From the NCBI RefSeq assembly GCF_035953295.1, contig NZ_CP108370.1, forward strand, positions 62,001-126,000: a stretch of DNA of 64,000 bases, in the 5' to 3' direction. Shown piece by piece: positions 28,674 to 37,367 of the stretch (within the stretch, counting starts at the first letter, position 1; every line of letters starts with the position of its first letter). Under the pieces are notes generated by a model that saw nothing but the letters and a program-made list of their open reading frames with translations, had not been told where the DNA came from and did not search any database. This stretch comes from Streptomyces sp. NBC_01335. GTDB lineage: Bacteria > Actinomycetota > Actinomycetes > Streptomycetales > Streptomycetaceae. The position numbers and the translations under genes are program-made.

Positions 28674-29684
28674 TCAGGCGGTCGGCACCGGGGCGCCCGG
28701 GGCGATCAGGCGCTCCTCGCGCAGTTCGGCCCAGAAGTCCGCCGGAATCCGCTCGCCGAGCGCGGCGACGTCCTCGGCGATGCGGCTGGGCCGGGTGGCG
28801 CCGGGTACGGCCGCGGCGGTGGCCCCGTGGGCGAGGGAGAACTGCAGGGCGGCGGCCTTGATGCCGACCCCGTGACGCTGTGCGAGCGCCTTGATCCGCT
28901 CCACCTTGGCGACGATCTCCGCCGGTGCCTGCTGGTACTCGAAGTGGGTGCCCCCGGCGAGGATGCCCGAGCTGTAGGGGCCGCCGACGACGATGTCGAC
29001 GTCCTGTTCGGCGGCGGCGGGCAGCAGGCGCTGCAGGGCGCGGTCGTGGTCGAGGAGGGTGTAGCGGCCGGCCAGCAGGAAGGCATCGGGCTTCGGCTCG
29101 TCCAGGTCGAGGGTGAGCTCCAGCGGCTCGACCTTGTTCACGCCAACGCCCCAGGCCTTGATGACGCCCTCGGCGCGGAGCTTGTCCAGGGTGCGGAAGG
29201 CGCCGGTCCGGGCGCTCTCGTAGTGGGCGAGCCACTCGTCACCGTAGAAGTCCTGGGCGATGTCGTGCACCCAGACGATGTCGAGACGGTCGGTCTTCAG
29301 CCGGGTGAGGCTGTCCTCGATGGAGCGCATCGTGGCGTCGGCCGAGTAGTCGTTGACGATCTTGTTGGGGCGGCCGTGCTCGAAGAGCCCGCCCTTCTCG
29401 CCGAGCTCGCGGGCGGCCGGGTCCTCGACCTCGTCCAGGATCACCCGGCCGACCTTGGTGCTGAGGACGTACGCGTCACGCGGCTGGGCGGCGAGCACCT
29501 CGCCCAGGCGGAGCTCGGCGAGACCGGCTCCGTAGAAGGGGGCGGTGTCGAAGTACCGGATGCCGTGGTCCCAGGCGGCCTGGACGGTGGCGGCCGCCTC
29601 CGCGTCGGGGATGGCACGGAACATGTTGCCGAGCGGGGCGGTCCCGAAGCCGAGCGGACCGGACAGGAGAGGGGCGATGCCCAT
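28674..29684 (-). CDS. Aldo/keto reductase (aldose 1-dehydrogenase-like)
   Basis: 336-residue TIM-barrel NAD(P)-dependent oxidoreductase. GIRYFDTAPFYGAGLAELRL contains the catalytic Asp and Tyr, VLSTKVGR the conserved Lys, and DIVWVHD the catalytic His. The layout resembles D-threo-aldose/L-fucose dehydrogenases; the true substrate is unknown. It is divergent from a LysR regulator, with an inverted repeat in the spacer that suggests direct control. Confidence 0.85.
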   Translation of the reverse strand: MGIAPLLSGPLGFGTAPLGNMFRAIPDAEAAATVQAAWDHGIRYFDTAPFYGAGLAELRLGEVLAAQPRDAYVLSTKVGRVILDEVEDPAARELGEKGGLFEHGRPNKIVNDYSADATMRSIEDSLTRLKTDRLDIVWVHDIAQDFYGDEWLAHYESARTGAFRTLDKLRAEGVIKAWGVGVNKVEPLELTLDLDEPKPDAFLLAGRYTLLDHDRALQRLLPAAAEQDVDIVVGGPYSSGILAGGTHFEYQQAPAEIVAKVERIKALAQRHGVGIKAAALQFSLAHGATAAAVPGATRPSRIAEDVAALGERIPADFWAELREERLIAPGAPVPTA

Positions 29685-29798
29685 GGGGGGATTTCCTTAC
29701 GGAGAGTGCGGAGCGGCACCGTTCCGTACGGCTCCCGGTGAGAGCCGCGGCGGGCCGCCGGTCTGACTTCTCCGACATTAGGAGCGATACTTGAGACT

Positions 29799-29817
29799 GT
29801 CCAAGACACGCTTGGAC
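29799..29817. promoter_or_regulatory. Inverted repeat, probable LysR-type operator
   Basis: GTCCAAG-ACACG-CTTGGAC is a perfect 7-bp dyad with a 5-nt spacer in the divergent spacer between the aldo/keto reductase gene and lysR, 26 nt before the lysR start. Position and symmetry fit a LysR binding site; the regulator link is inferred. Confidence 0.6.
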
Positions 29818-29842
29818 TGACTTGAGTCCCCCGAGGTCTCAC

Positions 29843-30754
29843 ATGCTTGACCTGCGACAACTTCGCTATTTCGTAGCCGTGGCCGAGGCGGAACACGTCG
29901 GCCGCGCCGCGGAGGAACTGCACATCTCGCAGTCACCCCTCAGCCGGCAGATCGCCCAGCTGGAGAAGAACCTGGGCCTCACCCTGTTCGAGCGCAGCCA
30001 GCAGCGTATCCGCCTCACCGCCGACGGCCGGGTCTTCCTCAGCGAGACGCGCGCGCTGCTGCGGCACGCGGACCGTCTGGAGAACCTGGGCCGCCGCCTG
30101 GGGCGCGGGGAGGAGGGCGGGCTGTGCATCGGGTACGTCTCCGACGCCATGCACACCGGAGTCCTCCCGGCGGCGCTGCGCACGCTCCAGGGGGAGCGGC
30201 CCGGCATCCATGTGGCGCTCTACAGCCTCGATCCGGAGGAGCAGTTCGTGGGGCTGCGGCAGCGCAGCCTCGACATCGCTCTCGTGCCGCGTCCGCCGGC
30301 CGAGGAGGACCCCGACCTGACCGCCGCCCCCCTGCTGGAGGACCCGCTGCTGCTCGCGCTGCCGGCGGGCCACCCGCTGGCGGACCGGGAGGACATCACG
30401 GCGCGGGATCTGGACGGTCAGCCCTGGATCGCCGTCGAGGGTTCGGGCGAACCGGCAGCCAGGGACGGGTTCGTCGCCGACTGCGTGGCGTCGGGCTTCA
30501 CCCCGGACATCCGCCTCAGCGCCCCGGAGCCGCTGACCGCCCTGGGACTGGTCGCCTCCGGTCTGGGGCTGGCGCTGGTCCAGCGGAGCATGGTCCGCGG
30601 TGCCACCGAAGGGGTCACGGTCCGTGAACTGCCCTGGCACCGGGGATCGGTGCACCTGTGGGCCGCGTGGCACCGGGTCGATCTGCGGCCGGTGGTGGCG
30701 TCCTTCCGTACGACCGTTCTGGACGGCCGCGGCCCGGCGTCACCGGCCGGGTGA
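29843..30754 (+). CDS. LysR family transcriptional regulator
   Basis: 303 residues. An N-terminal winged HTH (MLDLRQLRYFVAVAEAEHVG, then AAEELHISQSPLSRQIAQLE) is followed by a type 2 periplasmic-binding effector domain. ATG 29843 has GAGG 7 nt upstream; a TTG at 29822 is a poorer alternative. It is divergent from the aldo/keto reductase and most likely controls it and itself. Confidence 0.9.
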   Translation: MLDLRQLRYFVAVAEAEHVGRAAEELHISQSPLSRQIAQLEKNLGLTLFERSQQRIRLTADGRVFLSETRALLRHADRLENLGRRLGRGEEGGLCIGYVSDAMHTGVLPAALRTLQGERPGIHVALYSLDPEEQFVGLRQRSLDIALVPRPPAEEDPDLTAAPLLEDPLLLALPAGHPLADREDITARDLDGQPWIAVEGSGEPAARDGFVADCVASGFTPDIRLSAPEPLTALGLVASGLGLALVQRSMVRGATEGVTVRELPWHRGSVHLWAAWHRVDLRPVVASFRTTVLDGRGPASPAG

Positions 30755-30859
30755 CTCCGTCGGACGAGTGGGAGTTCCCTCTCCACCGCCCGCCTCAGCC
30801 TCGCCCTCTTCGTCTCGGACGCTCCCGTACGGGGCGGTTGCGCCCGATCGTCGGGCCGG

Positions 30860-30976
30860 TCAACTCCTGCGCTTGGAAAGGCTGTACACCAGCACCAGAA
30901 CCGCGATCACCATCACCGCGACGTGTAACCACGCGGGGGCGGCCGACACATCGGCGGCGTTCGTCAACGAGGACAT
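30860..30976 (-). CDS. Small single-helix membrane protein with a TTA codon
   Basis: A 38-codon gene too short for usual gene finding. ATG 30976 follows GGAG with a 5-nt spacer. The product starts MSSLTNAADVSAAPAW, has one hydrophobic helix (residues ~17-31, LHVAVMVIAVLVLVY) and ends in a basic SLSKRRS tail, so the N-terminus should face outside. Codon 17 is TTA, rare in this GC range and read only by the bldA tRNA, implying translation late in development. An 8-bp hairpin (30992-31010) lies just upstream. No homologue recognised; it is convergent with lysR. Confidence 0.6.
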   Translation of the reverse strand: MSSLTNAADVSAAPAWLHVAVMVIAVLVLVYSLSKRRS

Positions 30977-31225
30977 CACCACTCCATCCCACTCCCTCGT
31001 CCCGAGGGAGGAATAACCGGTTCACGTCCCGCGAGCCCGCGGGACCGTGACCTACTCCTGCCCCCGTCCGCCGGATGCAGGCCCCCATGCCCCGCACTCC
31101 ACCCCTGGGAAGGACGCGCGCCGGAAACCCGCATGGGTTTTCGCGAGAGCGGGAAGCGCAAGGACAGCGGACGGAGGGCGGTCCCGCTCCGGGATGGCGG
31201 GCGACGCCCCGCGTACCCTGTCCGC

Positions 31226-32182
31226 GTGCCCGCCTCACCCCTGCATCACGTCGCCGTACTCGTGCTCGAGGGCGCCAAGCCACTCGATGTCGGCATTCCC
31301 GCACAGGTGTTCACGACCCGCGCGAGCATGCCGTACGAGGTAAGGGTGTGCGGCGCGGCCCCGGGGCTGGTGACCGGCGGCGACGGACTGTCCTACCACG
31401 TGGCCGACGGCCTCGACGCGCTCGCGTGGGCGGACATCGTCTTCGTCCCCGGCTACCGCTTCCCGGACCGCGACGAGCCGCCCCGGGCCGTCATCGACGC
31501 GTTGACCGCCGCGCACGACCGGGGCGCCCGGCTCGCCGCCATCTCCACCGGCGCCTTCGCCCTCGCGGCCACGGGTCTGCTCGACGGCAAGCGGGCCACG
31601 ACCCACTGGCACTACACCCGGGCGCTCGCCTCGAAGCATCCGCTCGTCCACGTCGACGAGAACGTCCTCTTCGTCGACGACGGCAGTGTGCTGACCTCGG
31701 CCGGCGCGGCGTCGGGCATCGACCTGTGCCTGCACATCCTGCGCGGCGACCTCGGCGTGGCGGCCTCCAACCACGCGGCCCGGCGGCTGGTCGCGGCCCC
31801 GTACCGCAGTGGCGGCCAGGCCCAGTACGTGCCGCGCAGCGTGCCCGAATCCCTCGGCGAGCGGTTCGCCTCCACCCGCGAGTGGGCGCTGCGCAGGCTC
31901 GGTGAGCCGCTCACCCTCGACGCGCTCGCCCGGCACGCCGCGGTCTCCTCGCGCACCTTCTCCCGGCGCTTCGTCGAGGACACCGGGTACACGCCGATGC
32001 AGTGGGTGATGCGGGCCCGGGTCGACATGGCCCGGGAACTGCTGGAGCGTTCGCAGCGGGGTGTCGAACAGATCGCCGCCGACGTGGGGCTCGGTACGGG
32101 TGCGAATCTGCGGCTGCACTTCCAGCGCATCCTCGGTACCACCCCGAGCGAGTACCGGCAGACGTTCGCGCGGGGCGAGTAG
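31226..32182 (+). CDS. GlxA family (DJ-1/PfpI-AraC) transcriptional regulator
   Basis: 318 residues: an N-terminal DJ-1/PfpI-like domain (VAVLVLEGAKPLDVGIPAQV; the nucleophile Cys position reads ISTGAFALAATG, so the domain is non-catalytic) and a C-terminal double-HTH AraC domain (LDALARHAAVSSRTFSRRF; ADVGLGTGANLRLHFQ). GTG 31226 is chosen because the domain starts right there. Target genes are not evident. Confidence 0.88.
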   Translation: MPASPLHHVAVLVLEGAKPLDVGIPAQVFTTRASMPYEVRVCGAAPGLVTGGDGLSYHVADGLDALAWADIVFVPGYRFPDRDEPPRAVIDALTAAHDRGARLAAISTGAFALAATGLLDGKRATTHWHYTRALASKHPLVHVDENVLFVDDGSVLTSAGAASGIDLCLHILRGDLGVAASNHAARRLVAAPYRSGGQAQYVPRSVPESLGERFASTREWALRRLGEPLTLDALARHAAVSSRTFSRRFVEDTGYTPMQWVMRARVDMARELLERSQRGVEQIAADVGLGTGANLRLHFQRILGTTPSEYRQTFARGE

Positions 32183-32351
32183 GGCCTTCGTCCGTATCGG
32201 GCCGGATCGGGGAGCGCGCCGTCCGGGCCCGGCATGCTGGCACGATCCTTGCGGACCGTGGCGATCGAGCCGCTGTCACCGGCCCGCACGGCGCGCGAAC
32301 CTGGTGGTGAACCGCACGACGGACAGCACCGAGGGACAAGGGACACCGCTC

Positions 32352-33350
32352 ATGACTCGCATCGCCATCAACGGATTCGGCCGCATCGGACGCAACGTGC
32401 TGCGCGCACTCCTCGAACGCGACAGCAAGCTGGAGATCGTCGCGGTCAACGACCTCACCGAACCCGCCGCCCTGGCGCGGCTGCTCGCCTTCGACTCCAC
32501 CTCGGGCCGGCTGGGCCGCCCGGTCTCCGCCGACGGCGACACCCTCGTCGTGGACGGCCGCCGCATCACCGTGCTCGCCGAGCGCGAGCCGGCGAAGCTG
32601 CCGTGGGCCGAACTCGGCGTCGACATCGTGCTGGAGGCGACCGGCCGCTTCACCTCGGCCGGGGCCGCCCGCGCCCACCTCGACGCGGGGGCGAAGAAGG
32701 TCCTGGTCAGCGCCCCGGCGGACGGTGCCGACGTCACCCTCGCGTACGGCGTCAACAACGACGCGTACGACCCCGCGGCGCACACCATCGTCTCGAACGC
32801 CTCCTGCACGACCAACGCGCTCGCGCCGCTGGCCGCCGTACTGGACGAACTCGCCGGTATCGAGCACGGTTTCATGACGACGGTGCACGCCTACACACAG
32901 GAGCAGAACCTGCAGGACGGCCCGCACCGCGACGCCCGCCGGGCCCGCGCGGCTGCCGTCAACATCGTGCCGACCACCACGGGCGCCGCCAAGGCGATCG
33001 GCCTCGTGCTGCCGAATCTGGAGGGCAAGCTGTCGGGCGACTCGATCCGGGTGCCGGTGCCGGTGGGCTCGATCGTCGAACTCAACACGACCGTCGCCCG
33101 TGACGTGACCCGCGAGGACGTGCTGGAGGCGTACCGCGCCGCGGCGGCGGGTCCGCTCGCCGGGGTGCTCGAGTACTCGGAGGACGCGCTCGTGTCGTCC
33201 GACATCACCGGGAACCCTGCCTCGTCCATCTTCGACTCGGCCCTGACCCGCGTCGACGGCCGGCACGTCAAGGTGGTCGCCTGGTACGACAACGAGTGGG
33301 GCTTCTCCAACCGCGTGATCGACACCCTCGAACTCCTCGCGGCGGGCTGA
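32352..33350 (+). CDS. gap: Type I glyceraldehyde-3-phosphate dehydrogenase
   Basis: 332-residue GAPDH, catalysing NAD-dependent oxidative phosphorylation of glyceraldehyde-3-phosphate. The Rossmann start MTRIAINGFGRIGRNVLRAL, the active-site SNASCTTN (Cys152), DITGNPASSIFD and the final WYDNEWGFSNRV are all intact. Not in the usual gap-pgk-tpi context, so it may be a secondary isozyme. A strong terminator follows at 33393. Confidence 0.95.
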   Translation: MTRIAINGFGRIGRNVLRALLERDSKLEIVAVNDLTEPAALARLLAFDSTSGRLGRPVSADGDTLVVDGRRITVLAEREPAKLPWAELGVDIVLEATGRFTSAGAARAHLDAGAKKVLVSAPADGADVTLAYGVNNDAYDPAAHTIVSNASCTTNALAPLAAVLDELAGIEHGFMTTVHAYTQEQNLQDGPHRDARRARAAAVNIVPTTTGAAKAIGLVLPNLEGKLSGDSIRVPVPVGSIVELNTTVARDVTREDVLEAYRAAAAGPLAGVLEYSEDALVSSDITGNPASSIFDSALTRVDGRHVKVVAWYDNEWGFSNRVIDTLELLAAG

Positions 33351-33392
33351 GCGGGAGCCGGGCCTCGTTTGACCGCGCTCCGAACGCGGGCC

Positions 33393-33435
33393 GTGGACGC
33401 TCCAGTCGGCCGGACGGGCCGGCTGGAGCGTCCAC
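33393..33435. terminator. Strong bidirectional terminator after gap
   Basis: A 13-bp perfect stem (gtggacgctccag / ctggagcgtccac) continued by a 5-bp inner stem and a 5-nt loop, 43 nt downstream of the gap stop and before the 3' end of the converging MFS gene. Confidence 0.85.
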
Positions 33436-33593
33436 GCGACCGGCGACCCGCGCGGGTGGCATCGGATCATGGTTGACGCATGCTTCGGGCATCCCCGGCT
33501 CGCTGCGGTCTACGGGTGGAGGCCGTCCGCGACGCGCCGGACCGCCCGGGGAAGGAGTTCGTCTACGGGCCGCGTCCGGCCACGCGAGGCGCG

Positions 33594-34784
33594 CTACCGG
33601 TCCTCCGGCGCGAGGGGGGCCTCCGACGGGATCGCGAAGAACGCAGGCACCGCCAGTGCCGACACGCTCGCCGCGAGGAGCAGCGTGCCGGTCAGTGACC
33701 AGGTCGTCGCCGGCCCGGCGGCGGCCGCCCCCAGGGCGTACCCGGTCAGCTTCACTCCGGCGCCGGTGGTGAAGATCTGGCCGCGCAGCCGGGGCGGGGA
33801 TTCGCGGTGCCGGATCGCGAACACGGCCGTGAGCTGCGGGCCTTCGCCTGCTCCAGCCAGGAGTACGGCTCCGACGAGCAAGGTGGGACCGGCCCGGGCG
33901 GCGAGGGCCAGGGCAGCGGCCTGGACGAGGGCTCCGGCCCAGACGATCGTGTCGGGGGCGAGAGGAGGCGGGAATCTCGCGAGGACCGCGTTGGCCGTCA
34001 GGGCGGCGACCGACACGCAGGCGAGCAGCAGGGGTCCCCGGCCGGCTCCGCCCAGGACACGTTCACCCAGGGGCACGGCGCAGGCCGCGAGCGCACCCTG
34101 TGCCGTACAGGACAGCGCCGAGGTGAGCGTCGCGCGGGCCGGCGCGGGTCTGCCGACGATGGTCCGGGCCCCGGCGGCGAGGTCGGCCCGGAGCGGAGCC
34201 GCCCGTACTGGGGTGCGCGGGCCGGACGGGACGGGCAGCGTCCACGCGGCGGGAATCGCCGCTCCGACGAGTACCGCGGAGACGACCAGCGCGGCAGGGG
34301 CGCCCAGCACCGCGGCCACGCCTCCGGCGAGCGCCGGGCCGGCCAGACTCGCGGCGTTGAACGTCATCGCGTCGAAGGCTCCGGCCCGGGGCAAGCGGTC
34401 GGGTGGCACCACCCCGGGCAGTTGAGCCGTCCAGCCGCCCGAGAGGGCAGGCGCCGCCGACCCCGCCGACATCGCGATCAGGAGGGTGACCGCGAACGGC
34501 GCCCGGGCCAGACCCAGCAGGATCGCCCCGAGGCCCGCGGCGTACAGGATCAGGGCTCCGGCCAGCACGCGCCCGGGGTGCCCCGCCCGGTCGAGCAGCG
34601 CTCCCAGCACCGGCCCGCCCACCACGGCGGCGACGGTGATCCCCGCGAGCAGCGAGGACGCCCCGGCGGCGGAACCGGTCAGGGCGTAGCCGGCCAGCAG
34701 CAGCGCGGGCCCGGACATCTCGTCGCCGGTGCGGGCGGCCAGCGCTCCTGCGACGAAGACCAGGAAGGGGTAACGCCTTTTCAT
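33594..34784 (-). CDS. MFS transporter
   Basis: 396-residue, very Ala/Gly/Leu-rich protein with about 12 hydrophobic helices and an MFS motif-A-like loop (GALLDRAGHPGR, residues ~61-72). It resembles small-molecule or drug effluxers; no substrate can be named. It is divergent from a CGNR regulator with a 38-nt spacer containing a 14-bp inverted repeat. Confidence 0.82.
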   Translation of the reverse strand: MKRRYPFLVFVAGALAARTGDEMSGPALLLAGYALTGSAAGASSLLAGITVAAVVGGPVLGALLDRAGHPGRVLAGALILYAAGLGAILLGLARAPFAVTLLIAMSAGSAAPALSGGWTAQLPGVVPPDRLPRAGAFDAMTFNAASLAGPALAGGVAAVLGAPAALVVSAVLVGAAIPAAWTLPVPSGPRTPVRAAPLRADLAAGARTIVGRPAPARATLTSALSCTAQGALAACAVPLGERVLGGAGRGPLLLACVSVAALTANAVLARFPPPLAPDTIVWAGALVQAAALALAARAGPTLLVGAVLLAGAGEGPQLTAVFAIRHRESPPRLRGQIFTTGAGVKLTGYALGAAAAGPATTWSLTGTLLLAASVSALAVPAFFAIPSEAPLAPEDR

Positions 34785-34793
34785 CCATGGGAC

Positions 34794-34807
34794 GTTACGC
34801 GGGTAAC
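34794..34807. promoter_or_regulatory. Inverted repeat between MFS and CGNR genes
   Basis: GTTAC-GCGG-GTAAC is a perfect 5-bp dyad in the very short divergent spacer. Related GTAACGC/GCGTTAC elements occur just inside the MFS start (34770) and at 34825, so several binding half-sites may be arrayed here. The CGNR protein is the obvious candidate to bind it. Confidence 0.5.
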
Positions 34808-34822
34808 TCGCATACTCGCACT

Positions 34823-35428
34823 ATGCGTTACATTCGCCGGATGGCATCCACCCCCGACGACTGGTCCACCCGGCACTCCGTACTGGCCACCGCCCGGCGG
34901 GCCGCCGCGCTGGTCAACGTCCTCGTCGTCGAACACCCCGGCACCCGCGAAGTCGCCTCCGTACTGCGCGACTTCGGTGAGGCGGAACCCATCGACCTCA
35001 CCCCCGACGACGTCGCCGGGATGCGCGAGGCCGCCGGACTGCTGCGTGAGGTGTTCGCCGCCGAGCACGCCGACACCGCCGCCGGGGCACTCGACAGACT
35101 CCTGCGGGAGCGCACCGGACGGCTCCGGCTGACCTCCCACGGCGGCACCGGCCCGTGGCACCCGCATCTCGACCACGACGACGAAGCCCCGTGGGAGGAG
35201 TGGTTCCTCGCCTCGTCGTGCATGGCTCTCACCGTCCTCCTCTGGGACTCCCAACAGCCGCCCGGCGGGGTGTGCTGCTCCCCCGGCTGCCGCAACGTCT
35301 TCCTCGCCCGGGGCGGCGGATCCGATCGCCGCTACTGCTCCCGCCGGTGCGCGACCCGCGAACGGGTCGCCGCCCACCGGCGCTCCCGCTCCTCTGCCGA
35401 GTCCTCGACCACGCCCCGTCAAGGGTGA
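34823..35428 (+). CDS. CGNR zinc-finger (ABATE domain) regulator
   Basis: 201 residues. The N-terminal ABATE domain is followed by a C-terminal zinc finger CCSPGCRNVFL...RRYCSRRCATRERVAAHR, with the four Cys ligands and basic tail typical of CGNR proteins, which are putative transcription factors. Start is uncertain: ATG 34823 or ATG 34841, neither with a clear ribosome site, so translation may be leaderless. It is divergent from an MFS exporter, a common arrangement for this family. Confidence 0.8.
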   Translation: MRYIRRMASTPDDWSTRHSVLATARRAAALVNVLVVEHPGTREVASVLRDFGEAEPIDLTPDDVAGMREAAGLLREVFAAEHADTAAGALDRLLRERTGRLRLTSHGGTGPWHPHLDHDDEAPWEEWFLASSCMALTVLLWDSQQPPGGVCCSPGCRNVFLARGGGSDRRYCSRRCATRERVAAHRRSRSSAESSTTPRQG

Positions 35429-35497
35429 ACCGAGGGGGGCATCGGGTCGCTTTCCGTCCGGACACGGCCGGAGCCGACGCACGTCCGCACCTTCAAG

Positions 35498-35513
35498 GCG
35501 TACGATCGTACGC
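35498..35513. promoter_or_regulatory. 16-bp perfect palindrome abutting the acetyltransferase start codon
   Basis: GCGTACGATCGTACGC is a perfect palindrome ending one base before ATG 35514. It is the probable operator of the TetR protein encoded by the second gene of this operon. It occupies the place where a ribosome site would be, so the transcript may be leaderless or start within the palindrome. Confidence 0.75.
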
Positions 35514-36098
35514 ATGACGACGACGGACCACTTCGCCGACGACCCGCGCACCCAGCTGGAACGCATGCTCGCCGGGGACCTCTACATCGCCGACGACCCC
35601 GAGATCTGGCAGCGCCAAAAGAACGCGATGCGGCTGATGGCCGCCTACCAGGAGGCCTACCTCTCGGACGACGGCGGGCACGGTGCCGTCCTGGCGGAGT
35701 TGCTCGGCTCGGTGGGCGAGGGCGTCGACCTGCGACCGCCGCTCTTCGTCGACTACGGCAGCAACATCTCCATCGGGGCCCGCACCTTCGTCAACTACCA
35801 TCTGACCGCCCTGGACGTCGCGCGTATCACCATCGGCGAGGACTGCCAGATCGGCCCGAACGTCCAACTCCTCACCCCCACCCACCCCGTGGAGCCGCAG
35901 CCCCGCCGGGACAAGCTGGAAGCGGCGCTCCCCATCACCATCGGGGACAACGTCTGGCTCGGTGGCGGCGTCGTCGTCTGCCCGGGCGTCTCGATCGGCG
36001 ACAACTCCGTCATCGGCGCAGGAGCCGTGGTCACCAGGGACATCCCCGCCCATGTCGTCGCGGTCGGCAACCCGGCCCGCCCCGTACGCAGCATCTGA
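35514..36098 (+). CDS. Sugar O-acetyltransferase (maltose/galactoside acetyltransferase family)
   Basis: 194-residue LacA/Maa-type left-handed beta-helix acetyltransferase. The N-terminal RMLAGDLYIADDPEI is the Mac domain, FVNYHLTALDVARITIGEDC carries conserved hexapeptide repeats, TPTHPVEP contains the catalytic His, and GDNVWLGGGVVVCPGVSIGD is the acetyl-CoA-binding helix region. Acceptor sugar unknown. The stop shares a base with the next start (TGATG at 36096-36100), so it is coupled to a tetR gene. Confidence 0.9.
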   Translation: MTTTDHFADDPRTQLERMLAGDLYIADDPEIWQRQKNAMRLMAAYQEAYLSDDGGHGAVLAELLGSVGEGVDLRPPLFVDYGSNISIGARTFVNYHLTALDVARITIGEDCQIGPNVQLLTPTHPVEPQPRRDKLEAALPITIGDNVWLGGGVVVCPGVSIGDNSVIGAGAVVTRDIPAHVVAVGNPARPVRSI

Positions 36099-36646
36099 TG
36101 GCGACCGGGCAGGCGGATCCGCAGCGCCGTGAGCGCATCCTCGCCGCGACCCTCGATCTGATCGCGGACGACGGTGTACCCGGCGTCTCGCATCGCAAGA
36201 TCGCGGTGCGGGCGGAGGTTCCGCTCGGCTCGATGACGTATCACTTCGACGGCATGGACGGGCTGTTGCGCGAGGCGTTCACCCTCTTCGCGAGCCATAT
36301 CGTGGCCGTCTTCGAGCGCCATCTCACCGGTGTGGAGACCGTCGAGCAGGCCCGGGAGGCGGTCACCGACCTCATTCACACGCTCTCCGAAGGCCCCCGC
36401 CGCGACCTGATCCTCGGCCAGGAGCTCTACACCCTCGCCGCCCGCCGGCCCGAGTACCGCGAACTGACCCACGCCTGGATGCTCCGCAGCCGCGCCCTTC
36501 TGGAGCGGTGCTTCGACCCGGACACCGCCCGCCAGGTGGACGCGCTGATCGAGGGCATGACCCTGCACCGCGCCCTGGACCACGAGCCGCACACCCGCGC
36601 GCTGACACGCGAGGCCGTCGCCCGGCTCACCGCGGACTGCCGATAG
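36098..36646 (+). CDS. TetR family transcriptional regulator
   Basis: 182-residue TetR repressor. RERILAATLDLIADDGVPGV and HRKIAVRAEVPLGSMTYHFD form the complete HTH; the rest is the helical ligand domain. It is translationally coupled to the acetyltransferase gene and followed by a strong terminator. Likely autoregulates the pair through the palindrome at 35498-35513. Confidence 0.88.
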   Translation: MATGQADPQRRERILAATLDLIADDGVPGVSHRKIAVRAEVPLGSMTYHFDGMDGLLREAFTLFASHIVAVFERHLTGVETVEQAREAVTDLIHTLSEGPRRDLILGQELYTLAARRPEYRELTHAWMLRSRALLERCFDPDTARQVDALIEGMTLHRALDHEPHTRALTREAVARLTADCR

Positions 36647-36705
36647 CGCCCGCCCTGTTCGCTCGGCCCCCGAGCCGGCGGCCTGCCTCTCGACCACCCC
36701 CTACC

Positions 36706-36741
36706 GCCCGTGAGGCGCGACCTGACGCGCGCCTCACGGGC
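36706..36741. terminator. Terminator after the acetyltransferase-tetR operon
   Basis: A perfect 14-bp stem (gcccgtgaggcgcg / cgcgcctcacgggc) with an 8-nt loop, 60 nt downstream of the tetR stop. Confidence 0.85.
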
Positions 36742-37367
36742 ATTGCCGCGCCCGCCTTTCCCCCGCGCGCACCGGGACAGCCTTTGACCTGACCCGGCGA
36801 TTCACCGGACGCTCCGCCCCCTGCACGGCTCGACCCGCCGACCCGCCGCGGCGGCTGTTGCCCCAGCCCGTCGCGGACCCTCGCTCGACGAGGTACTGGA
36901 ACGCGTCGTCGACGGCGCGGACCGGCGGCTCGCCGTCCAGGCGTCCCACCCGGCGCTCGCCCGACACCACGGCCCGCCCGGCACAGTCCCGCGCCCCGCG
37001 ATCCCATCCCCGGAATACGGATTACCGGATTACCGGGATTACGGAAAGGGCGCGCGGCAATAGTTGAATCGCCGATTACATCGCCCATCGGCAATCAATT
37101 GTTTAATCGAGGTTACGGGCGGCGCTTTTTCGCCAGAGCCGAAATCCCACCTTGCAGGCAAACAGCGGGCAAAGCTATGGTTTTCCCAGAAGGGCGGACG
37201 AATCCCTCCGGGATCCCCCCTTCCCTTCGTTCGTCGGAAAAGTCAACCGCCATTTGACCAATCATCCGACTATGCGAAGTCAACACATCGCCGAGGACTC
37301 TCCCTCGAACAAGCAAACCGCCCTGACCAGCGATCTCAGGGTCATCAACACTCACGGAGAAATAGTA
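36742..37367. other. Long, relatively AT-rich leader region before the ICL-family operon
   Basis: About 625 nt without a convincing gene and visibly lower in GC from about 37010 on. It holds three tandem cgg(g)attac units (37017-37041), an inverted repeat GCCGAT/ATCGGC (37071-37076 and 37087-37092), and a short tract around 37095-37115 that could hold promoter elements. An in-frame extension of the following gene up to 37152 exists but has poor starts. Confidence 0.45.

Noticed and set aside
31226..32182. Active DJ-1/PfpI enzyme in the GlxA-type regulator
   Set aside because: No Cys is present at the nucleophile position (ISTGAFALA); in this regulator family the domain is a sensor.
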